The notes: generated from the letters alone by a model not told the origin. A stretch of 36,429 bases of DNA from Desulfatibacillum sp. (GCA_016342355.1 JAEINP010000047.1:1-36429), one strand, 5' to 3'; numbered from the stretch's first letter, positions 6,022 through 14,580 are shown. Translations and numbers: made by a program.

Positions 6022-8496
6022 ATGGCCCATACAGATACGGACGATCTTGTCGGACTGTTAGATGCGGACGACCAGAATCTTGATATTCCCCTCACCCTTC
6101 CCATGTTGCCGGTCAGGGATGTGGTGGTTTTCACCCACATGATTATTCCCCTGTTTGTGGGCAGGGATAAGTCCGTGCGCGCCGTGGACGCCGCCATGTC
6201 CAAGGACCGTTTTTTATTCCTGGCCACTCAGAAGGACGGGGCCGTGGAAAATCCCGGCACGGACGAGGTGTATCAGCATGGAACCGCCGCCAGGATTTTG
6301 CGTGTTCTCAAGCTTCCGGACGGAAGGGTCAAGGTCCTGGTCCAGGGCCTGGCCAAGGCGAAAATTGTCCGGTACACCCGGAAATCCGATTTGTTCCGGG
6401 TTCGCATCGAGTTGTTGAACGAAGAGCCCCTGGAAGCTCTGGACATGGAGACCGAAGCCCTCATGCGCAACGTGAGGGAGAGCTGCGAAAAAATCCTGGG
6501 ATTGCGGGGGGAACTCACCCCGGACGTCACCATGGTTTTGGATGGCATTGACCATCCGGGCCGTCTTGCGGATCTGGTGGCTTCCAACCTGAACCTGAAA
6601 ATCGACGAAGCCCAGACTATTTTCGAAACCATTCATCCCATTGCAAGGCTCAAGACGGTCAATGGTTTTGTTTCGCGGGAAGTGGAACTTTCGGCCATGC
6701 AGGCCCGTATCCAGTCCAGCGTGCGGGATGAGATTTCCAAAAGCCAGAAGGATTATTTTCTTCGGGAGCAAATGCGGGCCATCAATCGCGAATTGGGCGA
6801 GGTGGACGAAAGAGCCCTGGAAATCAAGGAATACCAGGACAAAATTCGTAAGGCCAAAATGCCCAAGGAAGCCCTGGAAGAAGCCCAGCGCCAGCTAAAG
6901 CGCCTGGAGCAGATGCATCCGGAAGCGGGCGAGGCGCCTACAGTCCGTACTTACCTGGATTGGCTTGTGGAGGTTCCCTGGAAAAAGTCCACCAAGGACA
7001 CCCTGGACATCAACGTGGCCAAGGATATCCTGGAAGAGGACCACTATGGCCTGGAAAAGGTCAAGGATCGCATCCTGGAATATTTGGCCGTGCGTAAGCT
7101 CAACCCGAAAATGAAAGGTCCCATCCTGTGTTTTGTGGGGCCTCCGGGTGTTGGGAAAACCTCTTTGGGCAAATCCATTGCCCGGGCCATGGGCCGGAAA
7201 TTTTATCGTCTTTCCCTGGGCGGCATTCGGGACGAGGCGGAGATTCGGGGGCACCGCAGGACTTACATCGGAGCCTTGCCCGGCCGCATTATCCAGGGTT
7301 TGAAGCACTGCAAGTCCAACAACCCCGTGTTCATGATGGACGAGATCGACAAGATCGGCGCGGATTTCCGGGGAGATCCGTCCTCGGCCCTTTTGGAGGC
7401 CCTGGACCCGGAACAGAATTTCGCATTTTCAGACCATTATCTGAATGTGCCCTTCGACCTTTCCTCGGTCATGTTCATCACCACGGCCAACATGACCGAC
7501 ACCATCCCTTCCGCTCTTATGGACAGGATGGAGGTCATTAATATTTCGGGGTACACGGAAAACGAAAAGGTGACCATTGCCCAACAGTACTTGGTACCCA
7601 GGCAAATCACCGAAAACGGGCTCAAACCGGAAGATATCACCATTTCCAACAACGCCCTCATGAAAATGGCCACGGAATACACCAGCGAATCCGGCCTTAG
7701 GAACCTGGAACGGGAAATCGGCACTTTGTGCCGTAAGGTCAGCCGGAAAATCGCAGAGGGAAAAAAGGGTCCCTACCAAATCACGGCTTCCAGCATGGTC
7801 AAGTATCTGGGCCTGGAAAAATATCTGCCCGAGATGGATCAGGACGAACCCCAGATAGGCCTGGCCACCGGCCTGGCCTGGACCCACGTGGGGGGCGAGG
7901 CTCTGTATATCGAAACCACCCTTATGCGTGGAAAGGGTGAACTGGTGCTCACCGGCCAGTTGGGAGAGGTCATGCAGGAATCGGCCAGGGCGGCCCTCTC
8001 CTATGCCCGGGCCAATGAAGAATCCCTGGGGATTGATCCGGATCTTTTCGATAATTTTGACATTCATGTCCATGTACCTGCAGGCGCCATTCCCAAGGAT
8101 GGTCCGTCCGCAGGCATCGCCATGACCACGGCCCTGGTTTCCGCCCTCACGAATCGGCCAGTGGCCAACGACATCGCCATGACCGGTGAAGTGACCATCA
8201 GGGGCCGGGTTCTCCCCATTGGCGGGCTGCGGGAAAAATCTCTGGGCGCTTTGCGGGCAGGTATCAAAACCATCATTATCCCGGAAAAAAATCGTAAGGA
8301 GCTTTCAGAGGTTCCGCCCCAGGTGCGAAGAAAAATAAAATTCATCACGGTCAGCCATGTGAACGAGGTCATTGAAAAGGCCTTGTTGCCTGCGGTGAAA
8401 AAAGCATCGGCGCCAAAAAAGAAAACACCGGCAAAAAAGAAAACGCCCGCAAAAAAAACAACCAAGGCTGAAAAGCCTGCGGGTTCGGAAAAGTGA
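6022..8496 (+). CDS. lon: Lon protease (ATP-dependent, LonA type)
   Basis: This 824-residue AAA+ serine protease degrades misfolded and regulatory proteins in the cytoplasm. The N-terminal substrate-binding domain starts with LPMLPVRDVVVF (about 27-38). The Walker A motif GPPGVGKT is at 373-380 and Walker B has Asp440/Glu441. The proteolytic dyad is Ser696 (DGPSAG) and Lys739 (GLREKS), 43 residues apart as in E. coli Lon. The C-terminal 30-odd residues are an unusual Lys/Ala/Pro-rich tail with repeated TPAKK units. GAGAG precedes the ATG. Its stop overlaps the GTG start of tsaB by four bases, so the two are translationally coupled. Confidence 0.97.
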   Translation: MAHTDTDDLVGLLDADDQNLDIPLTLPMLPVRDVVVFTHMIIPLFVGRDKSVRAVDAAMSKDRFLFLATQKDGAVENPGTDEVYQHGTAARILRVLKLPDGRVKVLVQGLAKAKIVRYTRKSDLFRVRIELLNEEPLEALDMETEALMRNVRESCEKILGLRGELTPDVTMVLDGIDHPGRLADLVASNLNLKIDEAQTIFETIHPIARLKTVNGFVSREVELSAMQARIQSSVRDEISKSQKDYFLREQMRAINRELGEVDERALEIKEYQDKIRKAKMPKEALEEAQRQLKRLEQMHPEAGEAPTVRTYLDWLVEVPWKKSTKDTLDINVAKDILEEDHYGLEKVKDRILEYLAVRKLNPKMKGPILCFVGPPGVGKTSLGKSIARAMGRKFYRLSLGGIRDEAEIRGHRRTYIGALPGRIIQGLKHCKSNNPVFMMDEIDKIGADFRGDPSSALLEALDPEQNFAFSDHYLNVPFDLSSVMFITTANMTDTIPSALMDRMEVINISGYTENEKVTIAQQYLVPRQITENGLKPEDITISNNALMKMATEYTSESGLRNLEREIGTLCRKVSRKIAEGKKGPYQITASSMVKYLGLEKYLPEMDQDEPQIGLATGLAWTHVGGEALYIETTLMRGKGELVLTGQLGEVMQESARAALSYARANEESLGIDPDLFDNFDIHVHVPAGAIPKDGPSAGIAMTTALVSALTNRPVANDIAMTGEVTIRGRVLPIGGLREKSLGALRAGIKTIIIPEKNRKELSEVPPQVRRKIKFITVSHVNEVIEKALLPAVKKASAPKKKTPAKKKTPAKKTTKAEKPAGSEK

Positions 8497-9185
8497 AAAT
8501 CCTTGCCATGGATACGGCAGCCATGGGCTATGGCGTAGCCTTGGTGGAGGATGGCCGGGTGTTGGCCCAGTTTGAAGGGACGCGCTCCAAGTCTCATGGC
8601 CGCCATCTCATGGACGCGGTCCGGGAGGTTTTGGAGCAGGCGGATTGCGGCCCGACCGACATCCAGGGCGTTGCCGTGACCGCTGGTCCGGGTAGTTTTA
8701 CGGGGCTGCGAATAGGCATTGCCTCTGCCAAGGGACTTGCTTCGGCCCTGGACATCCCGGTTTACGGGGTTTCCACGCTCCAGGCCCTGGCCCATTCCGT
8801 GGGGCCATGGGACATGGCCATCCAGGCTGCCATTGATGCCCGAAAGGGCCAGGTGTATGCCGCAAGGTTCCGGCTCGGGGCTAAGGGACTTAACCGGGAA
8901 ACCCCGGAATCCGCCATGGACCCGGAACAGTGGATCGAAGAAATTACCGAAGACAGCCTGTTTGTGGGAGACGGATCCGCCCTGTACAGTGAAATCGTTA
9001 AAAGCAGGCTGGGAAACAAGGCCGTGTTCGCCCCCGAGTTCCTTAACCGGATTAATATTATAACCGTGGCGAATATTGCCCGGGACGCCTTTGAGCAGGG
9101 CAGGGCAGGCACTGCCGGGGATCTTAAGGCAACGTACGTCCGCAAGTCAGACGCCAAACTGCCAAAAGCGCCGTTACCCGTTTAA
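8493..9185 (+). CDS. tsaB: tRNA N6-threonylcarbamoyladenosine biosynthesis protein TsaB
   Basis: TsaB is the non-catalytic dimer partner of TsaD in the complex that makes t6A at position 37 of ANN-decoding tRNAs. The 230-residue product has the ASKHA-type N-terminus (ILAMDTA), SHGRHLM (about 34-40) and the hallmark GPGSFTGLRIG (65-75). The GTG start is supported by a GTGA overlap with the lon stop. Length is typical. Two hairpins, the second a terminator, follow the gene, so lon-tsaB appears to be a two-gene unit. Confidence 0.93.
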   Translation: MKILAMDTAAMGYGVALVEDGRVLAQFEGTRSKSHGRHLMDAVREVLEQADCGPTDIQGVAVTAGPGSFTGLRIGIASAKGLASALDIPVYGVSTLQALAHSVGPWDMAIQAAIDARKGQVYAARFRLGAKGLNRETPESAMDPEQWIEEITEDSLFVGDGSALYSEIVKSRLGNKAVFAPEFLNRINIITVANIARDAFEQGRAGTAGDLKATYVRKSDAKLPKAPLPV

Positions 9186-9269
9186 GTGGCAGGCCCTTTG
9201 CCTGCCCGCCAAATCGGGACGAAGATTGACACTTTATGACAGGTGTTGTATTGTCCGCCATCCTTAAGT

Positions 9270-9329
9270 AAGGCGAACCCAGTGGCTGGACTTCGCCTTG
9301 ATTCATTTTTGGGCGTTTGCGCCTTTTTT
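9270..9329 (+). terminator. Tandem hairpins ending lon-tsaB
   Basis: The first hairpin (AAGGCGAA 9270-9277 with TTCGCCTT 9292-9299) is followed by a short GGCG-TTTG-CGCC hairpin (9312-9323) that runs straight into six T (9324-9329). The second is the likely termination point; psd starts 20 bases later. Confidence 0.7.
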
Positions 9330-9348
9330 ATTGAAAGATTGATAAATT

Positions 9349-10017
9349 ATGGAAAAATATACATGGGCTGACCCCCCGGGAGAAAGCGCCTTTCCCATTG
9401 CCAAGGCTGGCTATCCGCTGATTTATGCAGGCGCATTTGCCACGACCATCATGGCCTTGCTGGGGTTTCAAATATTAAGCGTGCTTTTTCTGTGTTTTAC
9501 CATTTTTACCTGTTTTTTTTTCCGGGATCCCGACCGCCTGATTCCCAATGAGGAAAAGGGCATTGTATCCCCGGCGGACGGCAGGGTATTGACGGTGAAT
9601 GTGGTGGATTCCAACCCTTTTATTGAAGGGCGGGCCCTGAAAATCAGCATATTCATGTCCGTGTTCAATGTGCACGTAAACCGGAATCCGGTTGCCGGTT
9701 CGGTCAAGAGGGTTATATACAATCCCGGCCATTTTTTCAGGGCCAACCTGGACAAAGCCTCCCGGGAAAACGAACACAACGCCATTGTGCTGGATCACGC
9801 AGGCCACGAAGTTTGCTATGTTCAGATTGCCGGGCTGGTTGCCAGGCGCATTTTGTGCGGAATCAAACCCGGGGATCAGGTGATCCAGGGGCAACGGTTT
9901 GGCATGATTTGTTTTGGCTCCCGTCTGGATGTTTATCTCCCCGTAGGCGCCGATCCCCGTGTATTACCCGGGGACAAGGTATTTGCCGGATCCACAGTCA
10001 TAGGGAATATGCCATGA
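9349..10017 (+). CDS. psd: Phosphatidylserine decarboxylase proenzyme (short form)
   Basis: This 222-residue protein converts phosphatidylserine to phosphatidylethanolamine at the inner membrane. It is of the short, roughly 220-residue Psd type. Residues about 23-58 form one or two membrane segments. Key positions are SPADG (Asp77), FNVHVNR (His109) and the self-cleavage site FGSR (Gly190-Ser191), which makes the pyruvoyl group. It overlaps pssA by ATGA. Together with pssA, which makes its substrate, it forms the phosphatidylethanolamine pathway from CDP-diacylglycerol and serine. Confidence 0.95.
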   Translation: MEKYTWADPPGESAFPIAKAGYPLIYAGAFATTIMALLGFQILSVLFLCFTIFTCFFFRDPDRLIPNEEKGIVSPADGRVLTVNVVDSNPFIEGRALKISIFMSVFNVHVNRNPVAGSVKRVIYNPGHFFRANLDKASRENEHNAIVLDHAGHEVCYVQIAGLVARRILCGIKPGDQVIQGQRFGMICFGSRLDVYLPVGADPRVLPGDKVFAGSTVIGNMP

Positions 10018-10814
10018 AAAAAAAGCACAAGGACAGCCGGAGGAAAAGGTTCGACATGCACAAGGGCGTGTATGTTTTGCCCAATTTCGTAACCTCCCTA
10101 AACCTGTTTTTTGGTTTTTTTGCGATAATCTCGGCTACACAGGGAGATTTTGTAAAGGCCGCCTTTTGCGTGCTTCTTGCCGGGGTGTTTGACAACCTGG
10201 ACGGCAAGGTGGCTCGGGCAACCAACACCACCAGCCAGTTTGGGGTGGAGTACGATTCCCTGGCCGACTTGGTTTCTTTTGGAGTGGCCCCGGGCCTCAC
10301 CATGTTCCTGTGGGCTCTCCAGCCCCTGGGCAGGCTGGGCTGGCTGGTGGCTTTTTTGTTTGTTGCCTGTGGCGCCTTGCGTCTGGCCCGGTTTAACACC
10401 CAGACCGCCGTGGTAAGCAGCGACTATTTTGTGGGCCTGCCCATCCCTGCCGGTGCGGGCATGGCCGTGACCACCATTCTTTTTTACGACAAGTTGGGCT
10501 GGGTCACCCCCGAGGGGCTGGTGAACTCCAGCCATCATTACATTATGCTGGTCTGGTTGTTCTGTCTGGCCTTTCTTATGGTGTCCACTATCAAGTACTA
10601 TAGTTTCAAAAAGCCTGAAATGTTCCGGCACAAAAATTTTTATGCCCTGGTGACCTTAATTGGATTGACGGTTCTTATCGCCATGGCGCCCCAACTGGTC
10701 TTGTTTTTCATGGCTTTGACCTATGTGATCTCAGGGCCGCTCACCAAGTTCATCAAAATGTTCAGGCCGCCAAAAAACGAAGAACCAAAATCAGAGGTTG
10801 AAAAATTGGTTTAG
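10014..10814 (+). CDS. pssA: CDP-diacylglycerol-serine O-phosphatidyltransferase
   Basis: This 266-residue multi-pass membrane enzyme makes phosphatidylserine from CDP-diacylglycerol and L-serine. The CDP-alcohol phosphatidyltransferase signature D-x2-DG-x2-AR-x8-G-x3-D-x3-D is complete (Asp60, Asp63, Gly64, Ala67, Arg68, Gly77, Asp81, Asp85). About seven to eight hydrophobic segments follow a basic N-terminus. The reading frame is open upstream to 9813, but ATG 10014, overlapping the psd stop as ATGA, is the sensible start; ATG 10056 is an alternative. A strong terminator lies 30 bases past the stop. Confidence 0.95.
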   Translation: MKKKHKDSRRKRFDMHKGVYVLPNFVTSLNLFFGFFAIISATQGDFVKAAFCVLLAGVFDNLDGKVARATNTTSQFGVEYDSLADLVSFGVAPGLTMFLWALQPLGRLGWLVAFLFVACGALRLARFNTQTAVVSSDYFVGLPIPAGAGMAVTTILFYDKLGWVTPEGLVNSSHHYIMLVWLFCLAFLMVSTIKYYSFKKPEMFRHKNFYALVTLIGLTVLIAMAPQLVLFFMALTYVISGPLTKFIKMFRPPKNEEPKSEVEKLV

Positions 10815-10843
10815 ACATTGTAAGCCATAAATTCTATTTGTCA

Positions 10844-10889
10844 GCCGGGGCCCCGGGGAGCACTCTCCCTGGAGGCCCCGGCATTTTTT
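10844..10889 (+). terminator. Intrinsic terminator of psd-pssA
   Basis: A long GC-rich stem (GCCGGGGCC 10844-10852 with GGCCCCGGC 10874-10882) continues inward as CCGGGGAG/CTCCCTGG around a CACT loop and is followed by six T (10884-10889). Confidence 0.9.
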
Positions 10890-10958
10890 GTATGCCTGCG
10901 GGTTGCAGGCCCAAGACCCTGCCCAAAAACAGGGCAGACCAGGAAAGGCTGTTAACTC

Positions 10959-12032
10959 ATGTCCAAAACACACAAAATCGCCATTATTGGGGGAGATGGC
11001 ACCGGCCCGGAGGTTGTTGCAGAGGGAGTCAAGGTTTTGAAGGCTGCCGGCGAAAGAGGGAATATTTCTTATGATTTCATTGATGTTCCCCTTGGCGGCG
11101 AAAACTATATGGCAACCGGTGAACTCCTTACCCCGGAAACCCTGGAGAGTCTCAAAACCATGGACGCCATTTACCTTGGCGCCATTGGCCATCCGGACGT
11201 AAAGCCCGGGATCCTTGAAAAGGGCATCCTCCTGGACCTTCGCTTTTCCTTGGATCAGTATATCAACCTGCGTCCGGTCAAGCTCTACGACGGAGTGGAC
11301 ACCCCCCTAAAGAATAAGGGGCCGGAAGACATTGATTTTGTGGTGGTTCGTGAAAACACCGAAGGTCTTTACGCAGGGGCGGGCGGGGTTTTGAAAAAAG
11401 GCACCCCGGACGAAGTGGCGGTCCAGGAGTCCATCAACACCCGTAAGGGTGTGGAGCGCTGCATCCGTTATGCTTTTGAATATTGCAAAAAGCGTAATAA
11501 GGGCAATAAACTGACCTTGTGCGGTAAGACCAACGTCCTGACCTTTGCTTTTGACCTGTGGGAGCGCACCTTTTACGAGGTCGCCAAGGAATACCCGGGC
11601 ATCACCGCCGACTACGCCCATGTGGACGCCATATGCATGTGGATGGTGAAAAATCCCGAATGGTTTGACGTGATTGTCACGGACAACATGTTCGGCGACA
11701 TCATCACCGACCTGGGCGCCATGATCCAGGGCGGTATGGGAATTGCCGCGGGCGGCAACATCAATCCCGAGGGTGTATCCATGTTCGAGCCTATTGGCGG
11801 CTCGGCGCCCAAGTACACGGGTATGGGCGTCATCAACCCCATCGCAGCCATAGGCGCGGCCCAGATCATGCTGGAAACCCTGGGGGAAACCCAGGCGGCC
11901 TCGTGGATAGAACAGGGTATCATCAAGGTCCTGCGGGATGATCTTAAGGATTTGGGAGCAGGTAAGATGGGCTTTTCCACCTCTGAGGTGGGAGGCCTGA
12001 TTGCTGATTTTGTCAAGAATTCAGCTCAATAG
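10959..12032 (+). CDS. Isocitrate/isopropylmalate dehydrogenase family protein
   Basis: This 357-residue cytosolic enzyme is a beta-decarboxylating dehydrogenase that oxidises a 2-hydroxy acid with NAD(P). The nucleotide-fold start GGDGTGPEV (11-19), substrate arginines Arg95, Arg105 and Arg131, Lys190, and metal-binding Asp223, Asp247 and Asp251 (DNMFGDIITD) are all in place. The cofactor loop reads GGSAPKYTG (280-288). Classical 3-isopropylmalate dehydrogenase has an Asp where Lys285 stands, while NADP-isocitrate dehydrogenase has the same Lys-Tyr pair, so NADP use is possible. It could be LeuB-like, isocitrate- or tartrate-dehydrogenase-like. No leu genes are nearby to help decide. It is a single-gene unit. 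Confidence 0.85.
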   Translation: MSKTHKIAIIGGDGTGPEVVAEGVKVLKAAGERGNISYDFIDVPLGGENYMATGELLTPETLESLKTMDAIYLGAIGHPDVKPGILEKGILLDLRFSLDQYINLRPVKLYDGVDTPLKNKGPEDIDFVVVRENTEGLYAGAGGVLKKGTPDEVAVQESINTRKGVERCIRYAFEYCKKRNKGNKLTLCGKTNVLTFAFDLWERTFYEVAKEYPGITADYAHVDAICMWMVKNPEWFDVIVTDNMFGDIITDLGAMIQGGMGIAAGGNINPEGVSMFEPIGGSAPKYTGMGVINPIAAIGAAQIMLETLGETQAASWIEQGIIKVLRDDLKDLGAGKMGFSTSEVGGLIADFVKNSAQ

Positions 12033-12046
12033 ACCGAAAACATATG

Positions 12047-12080
12047 GGCGGCGGATGTATTCTTCCGCCGCCAACTTTTT
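12047..12080 (+). terminator. Terminator-like hairpin between the dehydrogenase and greA
   Basis: A 9-bp GC-rich stem (GGCGGCGGA 12047-12055 with TCCGCCGCC 12064-12072) with an 8-base loop is followed by AAC and five T (12076-12080). It is 15 bases before the greA start, so it could partly attenuate read-through and could also shape the greA leader. Confidence 0.55.
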
Positions 12081-12094
12081 CAAGGAGTAATGCG

Positions 12095-12562
12095 TTGGAA
12101 CGCACACCTATCACCCCGGAAGGCCTGAAAAACCTCCAAAAAGAATTGGTACAGCTCAAGACAGTGGAACGTCCCAGGAATATCCAGGACATTGAAGAAG
12201 CCCGCGCCCATGGCGATTTGAGCGAAAACGCCGAATACCATGCGGCCAAGGAGCGCCAAGCCTTTATTGCAGGACGTCTTGCGGATCTGGAGTATAAAAT
12301 CGCCAGTGCGGAAGTGATTGATCCCGCCTCCCAAAGGGGGGATTCCGCGGTGTTCGGCGCCACGGTCATCCTGGAGAACATCGATACCGGTGAGGAAGTC
12401 AGCTATCAGCTTCTGGGGCCCGAGGAATCGAATATCCAACTGGGCAAACTTTCCGTGACATCCCCTCTGGGCAAGGCTCTGGTGGGCAAAAAGCCGGGGG
12501 ATGAGATCAAGGTGGAAACTCCAGGCGGACAGCGGCATTTTGAAGTCCTTGAAATACGATAG
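12095..12562 (+). CDS. greA: Transcription elongation factor GreA
   Basis: GreA inserts its coiled coil into the RNA polymerase secondary channel and stimulates cleavage of backtracked transcripts. The 155-residue product matches the family along its length: the N-terminal coiled coil with the acidic tip HGDLSENAEYHAAKE, then the FKBP-like C-terminal domain with GATV, SPLGKAL and TPGG. I place the start at TTG 12095, seven bases after AAGGAG (12082-12087), because it begins the family-typical ERTPITPEG. An upstream in-frame ATG at 12044 would add 17 residues encoded by the hairpin and is unlikely. Confidence 0.94.
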   Translation: MERTPITPEGLKNLQKELVQLKTVERPRNIQDIEEARAHGDLSENAEYHAAKERQAFIAGRLADLEYKIASAEVIDPASQRGDSAVFGATVILENIDTGEEVSYQLLGPEESNIQLGKLSVTSPLGKALVGKKPGDEIKVETPGGQRHFEVLEIR

Positions 12563-12567
12563 GCGCA

Positions 12568-12590
12568 GGCCCCCTGCCGGGGGCCTTTTT
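12568..12590 (+). terminator. Intrinsic terminator of greA
   Basis: A perfect 7-bp stem (GGCCCCC 12568-12574 with GGGGGCC 12579-12585) with a TGCC loop runs directly into five T (12586-12590), six bases after the greA stop. Confidence 0.88.
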
Positions 12591-12592
12591 CC

Positions 12593-12624
12593 TTGACATT
12601 TACCAGGAAAGAACAGCATATATT
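12593..12624 (+). promoter_or_regulatory. Possible promoter of rpoZ-ttcA
   Basis: A perfect TTGACA (12593-12598) begins right after the greA terminator. The best -10 match, TATATT (12619-12624), is 20 bases away, longer than usual, so the pairing is doubtful. A CAGGCC/GGCCTG hairpin (12691-12706) then precedes the rpoZ ribosome binding site. Confidence 0.35.
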
Positions 12625-12722
12625 TTTTTTTGAGGCCGGAAAAGCGGTTGTCCCTCGCCGCTCTCCCTGCCTTGCAAGATAACTTTCAACCAGGCCTTCA
12701 GGCCTGTAATCAGGGAGGCTGC

Positions 12723-12929
12723 ATGGCCCGTATCACCATAGAAGATTGCCTGAAGCGCATACCCAACCGCTTTTTGTTGGTTCACATGGCCGCCAAACGC
12801 GTCAGGCAGATGCGTGAAGGTTCGGAATATCTGGTGAGTTCACCAAAAAACGAAGACATTGTCGTGGCTCTGCGGGAAATCGCGGCTGACAAGGTCTATG
12901 TAAGCGCCAATCTGCCCGACGAGTTGTAA
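12723..12929 (+). CDS. rpoZ: DNA-directed RNA polymerase omega subunit
   Basis: The 68-residue product matches the omega subunit, which helps assemble RNA polymerase by latching the beta' subunit. Family features are the ARITIEDCL start, the NRFLLVHMAAKR helix and the later VVALREIA segment. GGGAGG (12713-12718) sits just before the ATG at 12723. The frame stays open upstream to 12630, but that extension has no ribosome binding site. The TAA stop overlaps the ttcA ATG by one base. Confidence 0.93.
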   Translation: MARITIEDCLKRIPNRFLLVHMAAKRVRQMREGSEYLVSSPKNEDIVVALREIAADKVYVSANLPDEL

Positions 12930-13687
12930 TGAGCCGATTTGCCAGGGTCCATGGCAAAAAGCTCCCCGGAGGCGTCTACAAGGTCCTGAACCGGCAGGTT
13001 GGCAAAGCCCAGCAGGCCTATGACATGATTCAGGACGGCGACCGGGTTGCCGTGGGTATCTCCGGAGGCAAGGACAGTTTTACGCTCATGTGGATACTCC
13101 AGGAACGCCTGTCACGGATTCCTGTGAAATACCATTTGCAGGGGATTCATATTGACCCCGGGTTTGACGACACAAGCGCCACCGAAATCGCCCGATATTG
13201 CGAAGAAATGGGCTACCCCCTGCGGGTGGAAAAAACCGATTTCGGCCTAAAAGCTCACAGTGAGGAAAACAGGGAAAATCCCTGTTTTTTATGTTCCAGG
13301 CTAAGACGCCAGCGTTTGTTTGAACTGGCCCAGGAAATGGGTTGCCCCAAGATCGCCCTTGGGCATCACAAGGATGATCTAATAGAAACCCTGTTCCTGA
13401 ATATGTGCTATACCGGCGAAATTGCCACTATGAAGCCTCTCCAGGAATTTTTTGGCGGAGAGATGACGGTGATCCGGCCCCTGGCATACACGGATGAAAA
13501 AACCATCAGCACCTTTGCCAGGGCCATGAACATGCCGGAAATCAAGAATGCCTGCCCGAGTTCCGGGGTGTCCAAACGTGCAGAAATCAAGCAGCTTCTT
13601 GAAGGGCTGTACAAGCAGAATCCGAAAATCAGGGGAAACCTGTTTCGCTCCATGAGCCGGGTTAAAACCGACTACCTCTTAAAGTGA
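12929..13687 (+). CDS. ttcA: tRNA 2-thiocytidine biosynthesis protein TtcA-like
   Basis: This 252-residue cytosolic enzyme belongs to the TtcA/TtuA family, which adenylates a tRNA base with ATP and replaces oxygen by sulfur. The PP-loop SGGKDS is at 45-50. Cys119 and Cys122 (CFLC) with Cys209 (NACPSSG) match the three ligands of the [4Fe-4S] cluster in TtcA. GHHKDD (145-150) is another conserved family segment. It is coupled to rpoZ by a one-base stop/start overlap. The 2-thiocytidine-32 assignment is by family; a related thiolation target cannot be excluded. Confidence 0.88.
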   Translation: MSRFARVHGKKLPGGVYKVLNRQVGKAQQAYDMIQDGDRVAVGISGGKDSFTLMWILQERLSRIPVKYHLQGIHIDPGFDDTSATEIARYCEEMGYPLRVEKTDFGLKAHSEENRENPCFLCSRLRRQRLFELAQEMGCPKIALGHHKDDLIETLFLNMCYTGEIATMKPLQEFFGGEMTVIRPLAYTDEKTISTFARAMNMPEIKNACPSSGVSKRAEIKQLLEGLYKQNPKIRGNLFRSMSRVKTDYLLK

Positions 13688-13736
13688 GTAAAGGGTTTTA
13701 ACGCTTCCATGGCGCCCCTGGACATAGGAAAAGACA

Positions 13737-14519
13737 TTGACCAAAATGATCGACGTACAAAACCAGTTTGACGACCGGAACATACCCATCAATAAAGTGG
13801 GAATCAAAAACCTTCGCTATCCCATCACGGTCCTGGACAAGGAAAAACGGTTCCAACCCACTATCGCCACCATCAATATGTATGTGGACCTGCCCCACGA
13901 GTACAAGGGCACCCACATGAGCCGGTTTGTGGAAATGCTTCATGAAACCAAACCTCAGGTGTCCCTCAAGTCCTTTTCCCGACTCCTGGACCAGATGAAA
14001 AAACACCTGAATGCAGCCAGCGCCCATATTGAGATGACCTTTCCCTATTTCATTGAAAAAAAGGCGCCCATGAGCGGCTCCCCCGGCCTCATGGACTATA
14101 CCTGCTGCCTGAAAGGCTCCAGCGACGCCCATGACCAAGTGGACCTGATTCTGGAAATCGCCGTGCCAATTACCTCGGTCTGCCCCTGTTCCAAGGAAAT
14201 CTCCGATGAAGGCGCCCATAACCAGCGGGGCGAAGTCAAACTGGCCACCCGGTTTGAAAAATTCATCTGGATCGAAGATATGATCGAAATGGTGGAGATG
14301 GCCGCTTCCTGCGATGTCTACTCCGTGCTCAAAAGAGTGGACGAAAAATATGTGACGGAACGGGCTTTTCGCCGTCCCAAATTTGTGGAAGACGTGGTGC
14401 GCGACATCGCCGTGGTTCTTTCCCAGGATAAGAATATCAAGTGGTATTCCGTGAGCGCCGAGAACTTCGAGTCCATCCACAACCACAGCGCCTATGCCTC
14501 CATCACCAGCGATTTGTAA
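13737..14519 (+). CDS. folE2: GTP cyclohydrolase FolE2 (type IB)
   Basis: FolE2 converts GTP to 7,8-dihydroneopterin triphosphate, the first step of folate (and queuosine) synthesis. It is the metal-flexible alternative to zinc-dependent FolE. The 260-residue product shows the family features: SVCPCSKEIS with catalytic Cys149, then GAHNQRGE (His161), and the C-terminal ESIHNHSAYA. The start is TTG 13737, six bases after AGGAA (13726-13730); ATG 13746 is too far from it. It is about 50 bases downstream of ttcA and may be co-transcribed. Confidence 0.92.
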   Translation: MTKMIDVQNQFDDRNIPINKVGIKNLRYPITVLDKEKRFQPTIATINMYVDLPHEYKGTHMSRFVEMLHETKPQVSLKSFSRLLDQMKKHLNAASAHIEMTFPYFIEKKAPMSGSPGLMDYTCCLKGSSDAHDQVDLILEIAVPITSVCPCSKEISDEGAHNQRGEVKLATRFEKFIWIEDMIEMVEMAASCDVYSVLKRVDEKYVTERAFRRPKFVEDVVRDIAVVLSQDKNIKWYSVSAENFESIHNHSAYASITSDL

Positions 14520-14538
14520 GATCCCTCTACTATATGCC

Positions 14539-14562
14539 GATTCCGGTAATCAGGCCGGAATC
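14539..14562. terminator. Hairpin between convergent folE2 and the histidine kinase gene
   Basis: An 8-bp stem (GATTCCGG 14539-14546 with CCGGAATC 14555-14562) sits in the 61-base gap between convergent genes. There is no T-run on either side, so terminator function is only a guess from position. Confidence 0.4.
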
Positions 14563-14580
14563 AGAGACAAGCAATCCTCA

